DNA from: Flavonifractor sp. An92
Lineage (GTDB): Bacteria > Bacillota > Clostridia > Oscillospirales > Oscillospiraceae
Direction of reading: 5' to 3'
Assembly (NCBI RefSeq): GCF_002159175.1
Contig: NZ_NFGZ01000001.1
Span: 124,001 to 188,000, forward strand
Length of the DNA stretch: 64,000 nt
A program made the translations under genes and the position numbers. This document shows, one piece after another, positions 41,611 to 50,028 of the stretch; position 1 is the first letter of the stretch; every line of letters begins with the position of its first letter. Under the pieces are notes generated by a model. The model was not told the origin of the DNA, did no database searches, and saw only the letters and a list, made by a program, of their open reading frames with translations.

Positions 41611-43581
41611 TCACCATCCGCCCATGGTCATGCCGTCCATAGTCTGCTCTTCCTCATAGTCATCCGGCTTGTGCCCCAGAGCAATTTTCTTTGCCCTGAG
41701 TTTTTGGAGCCGCTTGCGCTCAATATGCGGTGCCCTTGTGGTGGAATCCTGCGGAGCGCTGTCCCGGAAAATATTGCCCATGTGGTGGAGCAGTCGGGTA
41801 GCCGAGAGCAGCAGGCTGGGTGATACAAGCTGTCCCTGCTGTTCCATCCGATCCACAAAAAATTGCGCATAGGTGTGGCCCTGTTCTGCTGCGGCCTGGA
41901 ACCACTTGTAGGCGGTGTCTTCGTCTTGTTCCACACCTTCGCCCATCAGGTACAGTTTGCCCATCAGATACTGCGCCCAAGGGTTATCCGCTTGTGCCGC
42001 CTGGTGCATATACTCCGCCGCTGTACCGGAATTCTTCACCACATGTTTGCCGCTGAGATATTCCTCACCCAAGATATAGGCGGCGTAGTCGTTACCATTT
42101 TGTGCGGCTGCCTTCATCCAGCGAATGCCCTCGCTCGGATCATGCACATCCGGATCGTCAGAGAGAAATAATCTACCCAGTGCGTATTGCGCAGCATGGA
42201 CTTCCTGCTTTGCTGCCCGTTCCAGCCAATGTTTGGCTTTCTCTGTATCCGGGATGAGCAGTCCGCCGTCCCGGTACAACAGCCCCAGAAAATATTGCGC
42301 GTACGCATCACCCGTTTGGGCCAGTTGTTCCATCTTTGCTGCCGCAGCATCCCGTTCCGCGAGAGGCAGTTTCTCATTTTCAATCGTGCCCCGCAGTTCC
42401 CAGCACGCCCAGGTAAGTTCCCGATCATCTACCCAGCCACCACCATCCTCCATGTCCCTGTCCTCAAAGGAAATTTGATTTTGCCGAATACGTTCTGCCT
42501 CTCGGATCACTGCGTTCTTGATGGCACGGAACTCTTTCTGCTGAGACAGCGGCGGACGCTGGCGTTCCTTCTCTGAATAGAAGTCACTTACTCTGCACTG
42601 CAGGTCCCACCACTTCTGGTAGCACTCATTCACAACAGGCAGCCGTTCCATCTGATCCACGACCTCGTCTACCTGCTTCTTCAATGCTTTTGGAAGATAC
42701 CCGTAGGACTTCTTACCTTTCACATTACCCAACTGTTGCACGAGATTCAGTATCATCTGCTCTGCATCAGGATGTTCACAGACTGACTCGCTCATCTGCT
42801 GGGACAACTCCAGCATGGCTCTCCGGGTTTCCCGCACCAGTTCATCCCTGCTTTCAGACTTCTGTTCGTAGAGATGGAGCATCTCCTGTTTGAATATCTG
42901 ATTGGTGAGCGTGAACTTGATCTGCCGGATACCATCTTTGGACAGGTATGCTCGCCCAGGTTTTACCGACCACGCCATCATGTGCACATGCGGATGCTTT
43001 CCCTCATCATGGAAGGCGGCGTACCAACGAAAATCCTGGGGCGGGATCTTCATGGCGGCGGCAAGATCATTGCGGTGTGTACGCAGGAGAGAATGCCACG
43101 CCTGAGCGTTGTTATAGCCCAGGCGCTCAGCATCCTCACGATGGAGCGAGATGATGTGCGTCCACACATTTCCCGTGTAGTGCTCCAGTTCAGACATCGC
43201 CTTATCCAGATCTACACAATCCTCATCGCCAAACAATCCGTGGTCACCCAGACGCTCCGCGCGGGGCCGAGTGGCGATGTACATCGCGTAGCCCTCGGAG
43301 GTTTGCACCTGAGACCAGTTCTCCTCCAGAGCCAGCGTGATGAGAGACGAGGCGTTGGCCTTGGTGGGACGAGTAGTGTAGTCCTCATACTCCGACAAAC
43401 TTTTTGTGTCAGGAAAATCTTTCACCAGTTTTGTGATGAGCTGCTCCTGCTTGCAGGTGGGCGGACGGTCATCTGGAATGATCTCCACCCGTTCCCGCGT
43501 AGCGATGTACTTCATGTAACCGCCTGCGCCCTGACCACCGCCGCACTTGATGTAGGGACTCTTGATGATTAGTCTTGCCAC
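41611..43581 (-). CDS. MobP3-type relaxase with Sel1 repeats (copy 2)
   Basis: 656-residue relaxase. N-terminal KSPYIKCGGGQGAGGYMKYI, metal site GKHPHVHMMAW (about 206-216), then a helical linker and five Sel1-like repeats between about 420 and 600 (AQYFLGLLYRDGG, AQYALGRLFLSDD, AAYILGEEYLSG, AQYLMGKLYLMGEG). Compared with copy 1 it carries about 60 extra residues after the first strand (around 40-95). Same C-terminal GHKPDDYEEEQ. Its ATG lies inside the accessory gene's end (13-base overlap). Confidence 0.88.
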   Translation of the reverse strand: MARLIIKSPYIKCGGGQGAGGYMKYIATRERVEIIPDDRPPTCKQEQLITKLVKDFPDTKSLSEYEDYTTRPTKANASSLITLALEENWSQVQTSEGYAMYIATRPRAERLGDHGLFGDEDCVDLDKAMSELEHYTGNVWTHIISLHREDAERLGYNNAQAWHSLLRTHRNDLAAAMKIPPQDFRWYAAFHDEGKHPHVHMMAWSVKPGRAYLSKDGIRQIKFTLTNQIFKQEMLHLYEQKSESRDELVRETRRAMLELSQQMSESVCEHPDAEQMILNLVQQLGNVKGKKSYGYLPKALKKQVDEVVDQMERLPVVNECYQKWWDLQCRVSDFYSEKERQRPPLSQQKEFRAIKNAVIREAERIRQNQISFEDRDMEDGGGWVDDRELTWACWELRGTIENEKLPLAERDAAAAKMEQLAQTGDAYAQYFLGLLYRDGGLLIPDTEKAKHWLERAAKQEVHAAQYALGRLFLSDDPDVHDPSEGIRWMKAAAQNGNDYAAYILGEEYLSGKHVVKNSGTAAEYMHQAAQADNPWAQYLMGKLYLMGEGVEQDEDTAYKWFQAAAEQGHTYAQFFVDRMEQQGQLVSPSLLLSATRLLHHMGNIFRDSAPQDSTTRAPHIERKRLQKLRAKKIALGHKPDDYEEEQTMDGMTMGGW

Positions 43582-43988
43582 TCATCATCACTCCCGTCGG
43601 TGTCTTTTGCGATCTGCTCGAAACGCAGCCTGCCGTTGGTGCGTTTCACATTGGCGATGCTGTTGGCGCGACGGCGGCGCAGATACTCCTCGTCCAGCTT
43701 GACGCAGTCGGCCAGCGTGCTCATTCCCATATCCAGTTCTACCGCCTGCTTGAACAGCAGCGACGCCATGCGATTTTCGAACTGGTCCAGTCTACCATCC
43801 AGGTAGGACTGAACTGAGGTTGGGAGAAACAATCCGGCGTTATTGGCGCTGAGGTAGTCCAGGTAAAAGTCGATGGCGTTCTCAATAAAAGCGGTGAGAC
43901 TGCGGCTGCCATCTTCCGTATACCGCCGTTCCAAGGTTGCCTTTTTTTCCGGCGACAGATAGAGAGGGAATTTTTCTTTTTTGCTCAT
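43569..43988 (-). CDS. Relaxosome accessory protein (copy 2)
   Basis: 139-residue counterpart of 14982-15392. N-terminus KKEKFPLYLSPEKKATLERR, then RSLTAFIENAIDFYLDYL, a ribbon-helix-helix-like DNA-binding domain; middle RMASLLFKQAVELDMGM and end ANSIANVKRTNGRLRFEQI. ATG 43988 has AAGGAG 6 bases upstream. It lies directly beside the candidate oriT, as a nicking accessory protein should. Confidence 0.7.
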   Translation of the reverse strand: MSKKEKFPLYLSPEKKATLERRYTEDGSRSLTAFIENAIDFYLDYLSANNAGLFLPTSVQSYLDGRLDQFENRMASLLFKQAVELDMGMSTLADCVKLDEEYLRRRRANSIANVKRTNGRLRFEQIAKDTDGSDDEWQD

Positions 43989-44115
43989 CATGGTCTCCTT
44001 TCCGGGGTTTGACCCCTGTTTTTTCCTTGTGGGAGTAAGCGTCGGGGGACAACGACCGCAGAATTCTGTTTTCTCTCTGATTTTGACCCCATTTCCAACG
44101 CCCACGGAAACCCCT

Positions 44116-44303
44116 GAAACTGCCCGCACTGCGGGCAGATGTGACCGGCCAAAGGCGTCGCTGGCGACGCCTGGCCTTTATCCTGCTTTTTCTTTCGTCC
44201 TCGAGATTTCCTCCGAAAGCGGGCCAAATCTGCCTTGAAAGCCCTTGGTGGGGCAGGGACTCTGCCACACCCCGAAGGAGGGCACACAGCGCCTCACAGT
44301 GGG
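44116..44303 (-). other. Candidate origin of transfer (oriT) 2
   Basis: Non-coding block matching 15528-15703: dyad TGCCCGC/GCGGGCA (44121-44137), dyad GGCAG-GGACT-CTGCC (44252-44266) and the conserved GGAGGGCACACAGCGCCTCA (44278-44297). Order and position next to relaxosome genes are the same. Sequence between the blocks differs, so selection has kept the dyads. Confidence 0.6.
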
Positions 44304-44971
44304 GCACACGGGGCGCTCTCTGTGCTCTGTGTCAGGAGCGCCTGCGCCTGCTGCCACCGCTGCCGTTCCTCCAAGCGGAGCATCTGCTGCTGGTAGCAAT
44401 GATCCATCGTCGCCTGGATTGGCAGGATGGTGTACAGGTTGTTGCCGTTCTGCTTCATGCCGTGTTTGTCGATGTAAGAGGTATTCTCGATGGTAATGAA
44501 CTGCCTGTCCGCCAATTTCGTGATGTGCTTCATCACAGTGGACACGGTCAAGTGTACTGCAGCGGAGATGGTGCGGTAGCTGGGATGACACTGATGTGTG
44601 CGGCGATCCTCGCAGTAGAGCAGATAGGCGTAGACCGTGATGGCTCCGTGACCGATGTTCATGAAAAACAATTCATTGGGCAGAGAGAAAAAGTTCTTGC
44701 CGTTGCTTTTGAGTATCGGAACCATGTGCTGATCCAGCAGTCCGCGACGGTTGAGTTCGGCAATCTGCTTCACAGCCATGTCCTTGCTCATGTGCAGTTG
44801 GGATGCGAGTTCATCCGCACTGGGCACAGCATTCTTTCTGCAGTGGACATGCAGATAGCAGAGATAGGCAAGGATGGCAAATCCCTGGGGCTTCAGTTCC
44901 CATTTCCAGACATCATTCGGAAGTGGGAAGCGGTGTCGCTTCGGATCAGGCTGATACGAAAACAAATTCAT
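44294..44971 (-). CDS. Tandem winged-helix protein
   Basis: 225-residue protein with two helix-turn-helix regions: residues about 20-80 (WELKPQGFAILAYLCYL, PSADELASQLHMSKDMAVKQ) and 95-160 (NFFSLPNELFFMNIGHGAIT, HPSYRTISAAVHLTVSTVMK). The second half matches the single-domain protein of element 1 (16050-16502), including NNLYTILPIQATMDHCYQQQ at the end. It is a DNA-binding regulator or replication protein of the element. ATG 44971 overlaps the excisionase stop by 4 bases. Confidence 0.72.
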   Translation of the reverse strand: MNLFSYQPDPKRHRFPLPNDVWKWELKPQGFAILAYLCYLHVHCRKNAVPSADELASQLHMSKDMAVKQIAELNRRGLLDQHMVPILKSNGKNFFSLPNELFFMNIGHGAITVYAYLLYCEDRRTHQCHPSYRTISAAVHLTVSTVMKHITKLADRQFITIENTSYIDKHGMKQNGNNLYTILPIQATMDHCYQQQMLRLEERQRWQQAQALLTQSTESAPCAPL

Positions 44972-45183
44972 TTACAGTTTCCTCCCTCCGTGTGTTCCGC
45001 GACCCATTGAATGAATTGTTCCTTGGGTACCAGCATCCGGTTACCGACACGCAGTACCGGAAAGTCCGGTTGGTGCATCAGTTCATACCCGCTGGACGGT
45101 GATACGCCCAGTACCTTCGCCACCAATTCCGAATTGAGAAACAGCGGCAGTTCATCGTAGCTTTTGTAAATAGATTCTTTCAT
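44968..45183 (-). CDS. Excisionase-type DNA-binding protein (copy 2)
   Basis: 71-residue MerR-like/Xis protein: YKSYDELPLFLNSELVAKVL, GVSPSSGYELMHQPDFPVL, RVGNRMLVPKEQFIQWV. ATG 45183 is chosen because AAGGAG of the upstream sequence is 9 bases before it, whereas it touches the ATG at 45192. First gene of the leftward backbone 2 transcript. Confidence 0.8.
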   Translation of the reverse strand: MKESIYKSYDELPLFLNSELVAKVLGVSPSSGYELMHQPDFPVLRVGNRMLVPKEQFIQWVAEHTEGGNCK

Positions 45184-45332
45184 GTTGACCATCTCCTTTT
45201 CAAAACTCCCTCTACTTCTTTAGCCGCAAACATTTGCATGTGACATAGGTTTGACATAACCTTTGGATGGTGTCCAAGTTGTCTCTCTACTTGTATAGGG
45301 GAAAATACATCCCACCGACATACATTTGACAG

Positions 45333-45366
45333 AAAAAAGGAGCGTCTGCTTTGTCGCAGGCGCTCC
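45333..45366 (-). terminator. Terminator of the 235-aa gene
   Basis: 11-bp stem with one wobble (45339-45349 with 45356-45366), then TTTTTT on the minus strand (45333-45338), 18 bases after the stop at 45384. It separates that gene from the excisionase transcript. Confidence 0.8.
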
Positions 45367-45383
45367 GTTTGAGGTTGGATTAT

Positions 45384-46091
45384 TTACTTTTGTGCTGGTT
45401 TCAGCAGCCGGCATGTTCCCTCCGCCTCGTCCCGCTCTTTCAGCAGAGAGGCCAGAGCAGAGAAGAATTTCTTTTGCTGATAGTCCACGCTGCCGCGGTT
45501 CAACTGATGGGCATCCGCGTACTTGCGGATGGACAGGCCATCCACGAATCGCTCCCGGAAATAATCCTGGTATGCAGCCAGCACCGTTTTCAGGGCATCG
45601 TCCAGAAACTGCAGGTCCTCTTTCAGTTTGGCAAAGTCACTTTTGGTGATGGCGGCGAATCTCTTTTCCTTCACGCAGAGGCGATATTTGTTCCGGTCGA
45701 AGTTGTAGTGCTCGCAGAGATCTTTTGCGTATGCGTAGTAGGTAAGAGATTGCTGATAATCTCGGGAGTCATAAGCTTCATCCAGTTGCCGATTTTTTCG
45801 TTTACGTACCGGGCCCCGGAAGCCCTCCTCCTCCAGCCACTCTATGGCCTCCTCTGAGATCTTCATGTTGAGCAGTCGCTTATACTTGGCTTTCCGCTCA
45901 CCGTTCACTTCCACAAAAGCACAGAAGGATTTTTTGCTGGAGGTGTAGTATCTGGGGACAGCCGCAAAGGGGTAGGTGGTCCAGACGACCATCTCTTCGT
46001 CAGTGTCGGCGTCGGTGGCCAGTGAGACCACATAGACCACTTTACCGTCGTACCGCCGGTAGTACCCGGCGCTGATCCGTCTGCCCGCCAT
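45384..46091 (-). CDS. DUF1653-like/sigma-region-4-like protein, 235 aa
   Basis: 235 residues. The N-terminus GYYRRYDGKVVYVVSLATDA followed by EMVVWTTYPFAAVP resembles DUF1653 (KYRHFKGxxYxVxxxAxxxE...VVYxxLY). The middle is basic (GPVRKRKNRQLDEAYDSR). The C-terminal 60 residues, YFRERFVDGLSIRKYADAHQ, LNRGSVDYQQKKFFSAL, have the layout of a sigma region 4 HTH, as in small sigma-like proteins of Tn916-type elements. It may activate cargo or transfer genes. ATG 46091; own terminator. Confidence 0.6.
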   Translation of the reverse strand: MAGRRISAGYYRRYDGKVVYVVSLATDADTDEEMVVWTTYPFAAVPRYYTSSKKSFCAFVEVNGERKAKYKRLLNMKISEEAIEWLEEEGFRGPVRKRKNRQLDEAYDSRDYQQSLTYYAYAKDLCEHYNFDRNKYRLCVKEKRFAAITKSDFAKLKEDLQFLDDALKTVLAAYQDYFRERFVDGLSIRKYADAHQLNRGSVDYQQKKFFSALASLLKERDEAEGTCRLLKPAQK

Positions 46092-46566
46092 CGCCGCACC
46101 TCCTCGCTTTTCTGTTTTCAGTATAGCGGAGTACAGGGTTTCTGTAAATGATGGAGGCTTTTATTGTTTACTCTTCCACAGAATTTGAGGGCACTTTCTG
46201 CCAGAATATTGAGGTGTGCATTTTCTCTACCACTTTCAAAGAAGAATCCAGCAGTAAAATGATCATGTAGTGGCAGATAGATAGATTTTATCTGAAAACT
46301 TCCCAGGGGCAAGTGATAGAGTGCGAATAGAACTAACATGTCCTTAATTCACTTCGTATCCTGCGCAGCAGAAAAATGGTTTTTGGTTTTGCTGTTGTCA
46401 ACAACGCAGTTTATATGGTCCTGTTTATCGGACAGATACTGCGATAAAATATTTTATATGTAGAGTTTTACCCCTTTATGTGCTATTCTGTATATGAAAT
46501 ATTTTACAAGGTGGCGCCTTTTGATAAAAACACAAAAATAATTATTGGATTGGAGATTTCTTACAT
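46092..46566. other. Intergenic region before AT-rich cassette
   Basis: No convincing gene. The right part (46440 onward) is very AT-rich and must hold the promoter of the rightward cassette; TATTCT and TATATG near 46485-46495 are possible -10 elements, without a clear -35. A 73-codon leftward frame at 46118-46339 has a badly placed ribosome site and no family character. Confidence 0.4.
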
Positions 46567-47247
46567 TTGAAAGAGCAAAAACTAATTATTACAATATCTA
46601 TTGGCATTGGTATGCTTTCTCTACTAATTGCCACTGCTTTTGAGTTACAGATTGATAAATTTGTTTTTTCAGGCCAGACAATACTTTCAGGACATCGAGC
46701 ATTTGTAATCGATATCTTGTTGGGAGTTTTTACGGGAGCACTGTTAACTGTTGGTGTTTCTGTAGCGTCTTTTCTGGTAAAAATGAGGAGCAGCCTTTTT
46801 GACTTTTGGGCAGATACAGAGATGTTTTCTGAAAAAGCCATCCTATTTGCGTCAAAATACTTCCCATATGGTGCAAATATTAAAACAGTAATTTCGGCTA
46901 TTGAAAGGTCTCAAACACTATTAGATGATTCTTATTCTCTGCGCTCTGATTACTCCAATATTATTAAACTTCACCGTGATATTGTTTTCTTTAAAAAAGA
47001 TTCGGAAATTAAGAGTCTGATAGATGAAATCATAAATTATGTTGGAAAAGTTAATGAAGATGTGTCGTCACTTTGCTATCTTCAAGTAAATTCCGATCTT
47101 ACTTTTCAACAGAAAAGTAAATTAGCAACGGTTTTTGAACCTGATGATTGCAGTTTACAAATGTTAATAAAGAAATGCCGCAAACTGCAATCAAGATTGG
47201 GCGTCCATTTTAAATCGCCAGATTTTTTAGATATTAGCAATTCATAA
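46567..47247 (+). CDS. Two-TM membrane protein, 226 aa
   Basis: Unrecognised. Two transmembrane helices lie at about 6-26 (IITISIGIGMLSLLIATAF) and 47-70 (FVIDILLGVFTGALLTVGVS), followed by about 150 residues of mostly helical cytoplasmic domain (MFSEKAILFASKYFPYG, IIKLHRDIVFFKKDSEIKSL). TTG 46567 is the apparent start, with GGAG 13 bases upstream; ATG at codon 16 is inside the first helix and less likely. It precedes the cassette by 52 bases on the same strand and shares its low GC. A membrane sensor or effector for the cassette is possible but unproven. Confidence 0.6.
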   Translation: MKEQKLIITISIGIGMLSLLIATAFELQIDKFVFSGQTILSGHRAFVIDILLGVFTGALLTVGVSVASFLVKMRSSLFDFWADTEMFSEKAILFASKYFPYGANIKTVISAIERSQTLLDDSYSLRSDYSNIIKLHRDIVFFKKDSEIKSLIDEIINYVGKVNEDVSSLCYLQVNSDLTFQQKSKLATVFEPDDCSLQMLIKKCRKLQSRLGVHFKSPDFLDISNS

Positions 47248-47299
47248 AATACACATTCCATCACATTGGTATTTTTGCTTTGAAAAACTATTTCTGTAG

Positions 47300-50017
47300 G
47301 TGAAAAAAGTGTTCTACTATGAATCTGATTCTATAAATGAATTAAATCTTTCCGTACGCTCTTGTAATGCACTCAATAGAGCTGGTATCTTGACGGTCGG
47401 GGATCTTCAATCGCTGTCTGAGGAAGATTTATGGAAAATTAAAAATTTGGGCGCAAAAAGTGTTCAAGAAATTCTTGATAAAAGAGCAAGAATGGAAGTT
47501 GATTTAGGCCCGAAACCGGAAGTTGATTCAGTCCCTGAAACGGTACCATCTTTTTTAGGAAATGATGGAATTACATATCAAGATGTTGCTATTGAACAGA
47601 TTGACTTTTCAAATAGAGCCTATAATTGCTTAAAAAGAGAGAATATTTCTTTCCTTTCGGAATTACTGCACCTTACATACGATGAGATAAAATCTTGGAA
47701 TAAAGTAGGAGAGAAAACAGTAACAGAAATTATCGAGAAAAGGGATTCTTATCCGCTGCAACCCGTCTTTGAGACGGCAGGCACCGCGAATGCTGTGCAA
47801 ATTGAAGCCCAACAGGCCCTCTGCAGATCGATTGCGAAACGTCTCTCCAATAGTTATAAGGTCGATTTGAAGTCGCTGTATGAACAAATTAGCCCGTTGT
47901 GTGAGATCTATTTTCAGGAAAACCCAGCAGAAACTATGACCGAAGAAACTCTTTTGGAGAACCCGGACTTCATCCGGGCGTTGTCGGCATCCCCGGTTTT
48001 TGCAAACGGGATTCAAGGCAAATTGTTGTCCGTTTTGAATAAATCCGTTTATGGTTGTACGGTCAAGCATCTCTCGGAAGTCTGTCGTCCCATTCCAGCA
48101 GATACTTTAGAAGTCAACTTGCGCTCTCTTGTCGCCACAAGACAAGTGACTCGAAACGAAGATGGGGCCTATACCATTAAACGGATGACCGCCATAGAGT
48201 ATGCTGCGCAAATTCCTAATCAACGGCGCGGATATGTTCTGACCGAGAGACTGCACGGCCGTACATTAGAGGATATTGGAAATGAACTGAATGTACAGCG
48301 CGAGCGCATTCGGCAAATCACAGACAAAGCATTGGCACAGCATCCGACTTTGTATGAAGACCGTTACGCCGAAGTGTTTCAGAAATACGATTTTTCGCGA
48401 GATGATTTTCGACTTGCATTTCAAGAAAATGATACTGTGTTTGAATATCTCAAACTCGCATATAAGGCTGGTGACTTGCCGGCGGAGGAATTGATGGATG
48501 ACGAATCTTTTCCAATTGTCTTCCGGCGTGCAGGAGAGCACATCGCATATAAGAATTGCGTGCAAATCGGTTCAACCATTGTTCCCTGCAGGCGTGACGC
48601 CCTATGCGACTATGCGTTGCGGCAATATGCAGTCGATGATATATCTTTCAGCTCTTTTGTAGATAAATATCATGCGCTGTTGTCAAATTTGAGTATCGAA
48701 GATAATCCTAAGCTCATAATAAGCGGTCGGGGATATGAAAACAAGCTTGCCGCAAGTAAAAATGTTCTATGGAAACACGGGAAGTGCCTGCGTTACTATC
48801 CTATTCTACTCTATGATTATACCAACTTGCTGGAGGCGTTAGATCTAAAGCAGTATACTGATGTTGAAATTTCCGCTCTTAAACTTTTTAACGAACACGC
48901 AGAGCTTATGCGGGAATATGACATTCGGGATGAATACGAGCTTCATAATTTGCTAAAGAAAATATGCACAGAAGAAGCATATCCAAATGTTCAGTTTCTG
49001 CGTATGCCTACCATAGAATTCGGTAATTTCAACCGTGACCAGCAAGTAATGGATTTGCTGCTTTCGTGCGCTCCTATCTCTAAAGAAGACTTTGCTCAAC
49101 GCTATGAAGAAGAATATGGAATAAAGGCTGGTAGTGTGATGGCAAACTATTTAGGCTGCATCGCGGCCTATTTGGACGGGGACACCTATCGGATTGATTC
49201 TCTTGCCATGTCCGATGCAATGGCTCAGAAACTCAAAGGAGAGTTGACAGATGATTTCTATCTTCTTTCTGAGTTTCATGAGATCTACCGGCGCCTTTTT
49301 CCTGATGCGGACAGAGGGCTGCTCAACAGTTACAGTATTACAAATCTCGGCTTTCGCATTTACTCCAACTATGTTGTCAGCGGCAAATATCATTCCGCAG
49401 TCGAATATTTCAGGCATATACTTCTGGGCCAAGACATTGTGGATATTTCCACCTTTAAGAGAAGCCTTCTCTCAACGGTAACGTTTTGTTCCCAGCTCTA
49501 TAAACTGCGCGAGGAAATGGAAATCGTTGAATTTGCCCCTCAACGCTACATACAAATCCGCAAGTTGAATCAAGCCGGCATCGGAAAAGAGGATTTACGA
49601 GGGTTCTGCGAGGACGTTGCAGAGTATGTAAGTGACGGAGAATTTTTCACCGTATTCTCCCTGCAAAAAGCAGGCTTTGCACACAAACTGGACGAATATG
49701 GATTTGATGACTGGTTCTACGCATCTGTTCTTGCCGAGAACAAAGATATGTTTTCTTATCAGCGCACGGGTGGAAGTCGCTTATTCCGAAAAGGTTCTTG
49801 CACAGTCGTATTGTCTGGCTTTATCGAAAATATTCTGGATTCTCAAGAAGCAAAATCTATGGATGTGTACGACCTGTCTGACTATATAGGAACTGAATTT
49901 GGACTATTTGTTCCGACATCCAAATTGATTGAAACCATTCGCGAGAGTTCCATGTATTACGATTCAATTTCGCAAAAAGCATATTTGGACTATGATATCT
50001 ATTTTTCCGAAGTGTAA
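47300..50017 (+). CDS. Double alpha-CTD / sigma region 4-like fusion protein
   Basis: 905-residue protein. Residues 12-56 (INELNLSVRSCNALNRAGIL, then LWKIKNLGAKSVQEI) match the C-terminal domain of RNA polymerase alpha; 98-145 (RAYNCLKRENISFLSELLHL) is a second copy. Residues 250-295 look like a winged helix, and 310-347 (GRTLEDIGNELNVQRERIRQ, then KALAQHP) match sigma70 region 4. Residues 350-905 are a large domain shared with the next gene. So it combines UP-element and -35 recognition parts without a polymerase core. GTG 47300; GTG 47309 has better AGGTG spacing. Role unknown, probably promoter-like DNA recognition in defence. Confidence 0.8.
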   Translation: MKKVFYYESDSINELNLSVRSCNALNRAGILTVGDLQSLSEEDLWKIKNLGAKSVQEILDKRARMEVDLGPKPEVDSVPETVPSFLGNDGITYQDVAIEQIDFSNRAYNCLKRENISFLSELLHLTYDEIKSWNKVGEKTVTEIIEKRDSYPLQPVFETAGTANAVQIEAQQALCRSIAKRLSNSYKVDLKSLYEQISPLCEIYFQENPAETMTEETLLENPDFIRALSASPVFANGIQGKLLSVLNKSVYGCTVKHLSEVCRPIPADTLEVNLRSLVATRQVTRNEDGAYTIKRMTAIEYAAQIPNQRRGYVLTERLHGRTLEDIGNELNVQRERIRQITDKALAQHPTLYEDRYAEVFQKYDFSRDDFRLAFQENDTVFEYLKLAYKAGDLPAEELMDDESFPIVFRRAGEHIAYKNCVQIGSTIVPCRRDALCDYALRQYAVDDISFSSFVDKYHALLSNLSIEDNPKLIISGRGYENKLAASKNVLWKHGKCLRYYPILLYDYTNLLEALDLKQYTDVEISALKLFNEHAELMREYDIRDEYELHNLLKKICTEEAYPNVQFLRMPTIEFGNFNRDQQVMDLLLSCAPISKEDFAQRYEEEYGIKAGSVMANYLGCIAAYLDGDTYRIDSLAMSDAMAQKLKGELTDDFYLLSEFHEIYRRLFPDADRGLLNSYSITNLGFRIYSNYVVSGKYHSAVEYFRHILLGQDIVDISTFKRSLLSTVTFCSQLYKLREEMEIVEFAPQRYIQIRKLNQAGIGKEDLRGFCEDVAEYVSDGEFFTVFSLQKAGFAHKLDEYGFDDWFYASVLAENKDMFSYQRTGGSRLFRKGSCTVVLSGFIENILDSQEAKSMDVYDLSDYIGTEFGLFVPTSKLIETIRESSMYYDSISQKAYLDYDIYFSEV

Positions 50018-50028
50018 AGGTGTTGCCT

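Larger units (their letters stand above)
38518..46091 (-). mobile_element. Mobilizable element backbone 2
   Basis: Same gene order as backbone 1: excisionase, winged-helix protein, candidate oriT, relaxase accessory, MobP3-Sel1 relaxase, DUF6809, zinc-ribbon protein, integrase; plus a second integrase and a 235-aa protein at the right end. No secretion genes. Protein identity to backbone 1 is high for the small genes and moderate for the relaxase, so these are related but separate arrivals. Confidence 0.75.

Noticed and set aside
46118-46339. 73-codon leftward frame
   Set aside because: AAGG only 2 bases from the ATG, no family character, and odd composition (Phe/His-rich).
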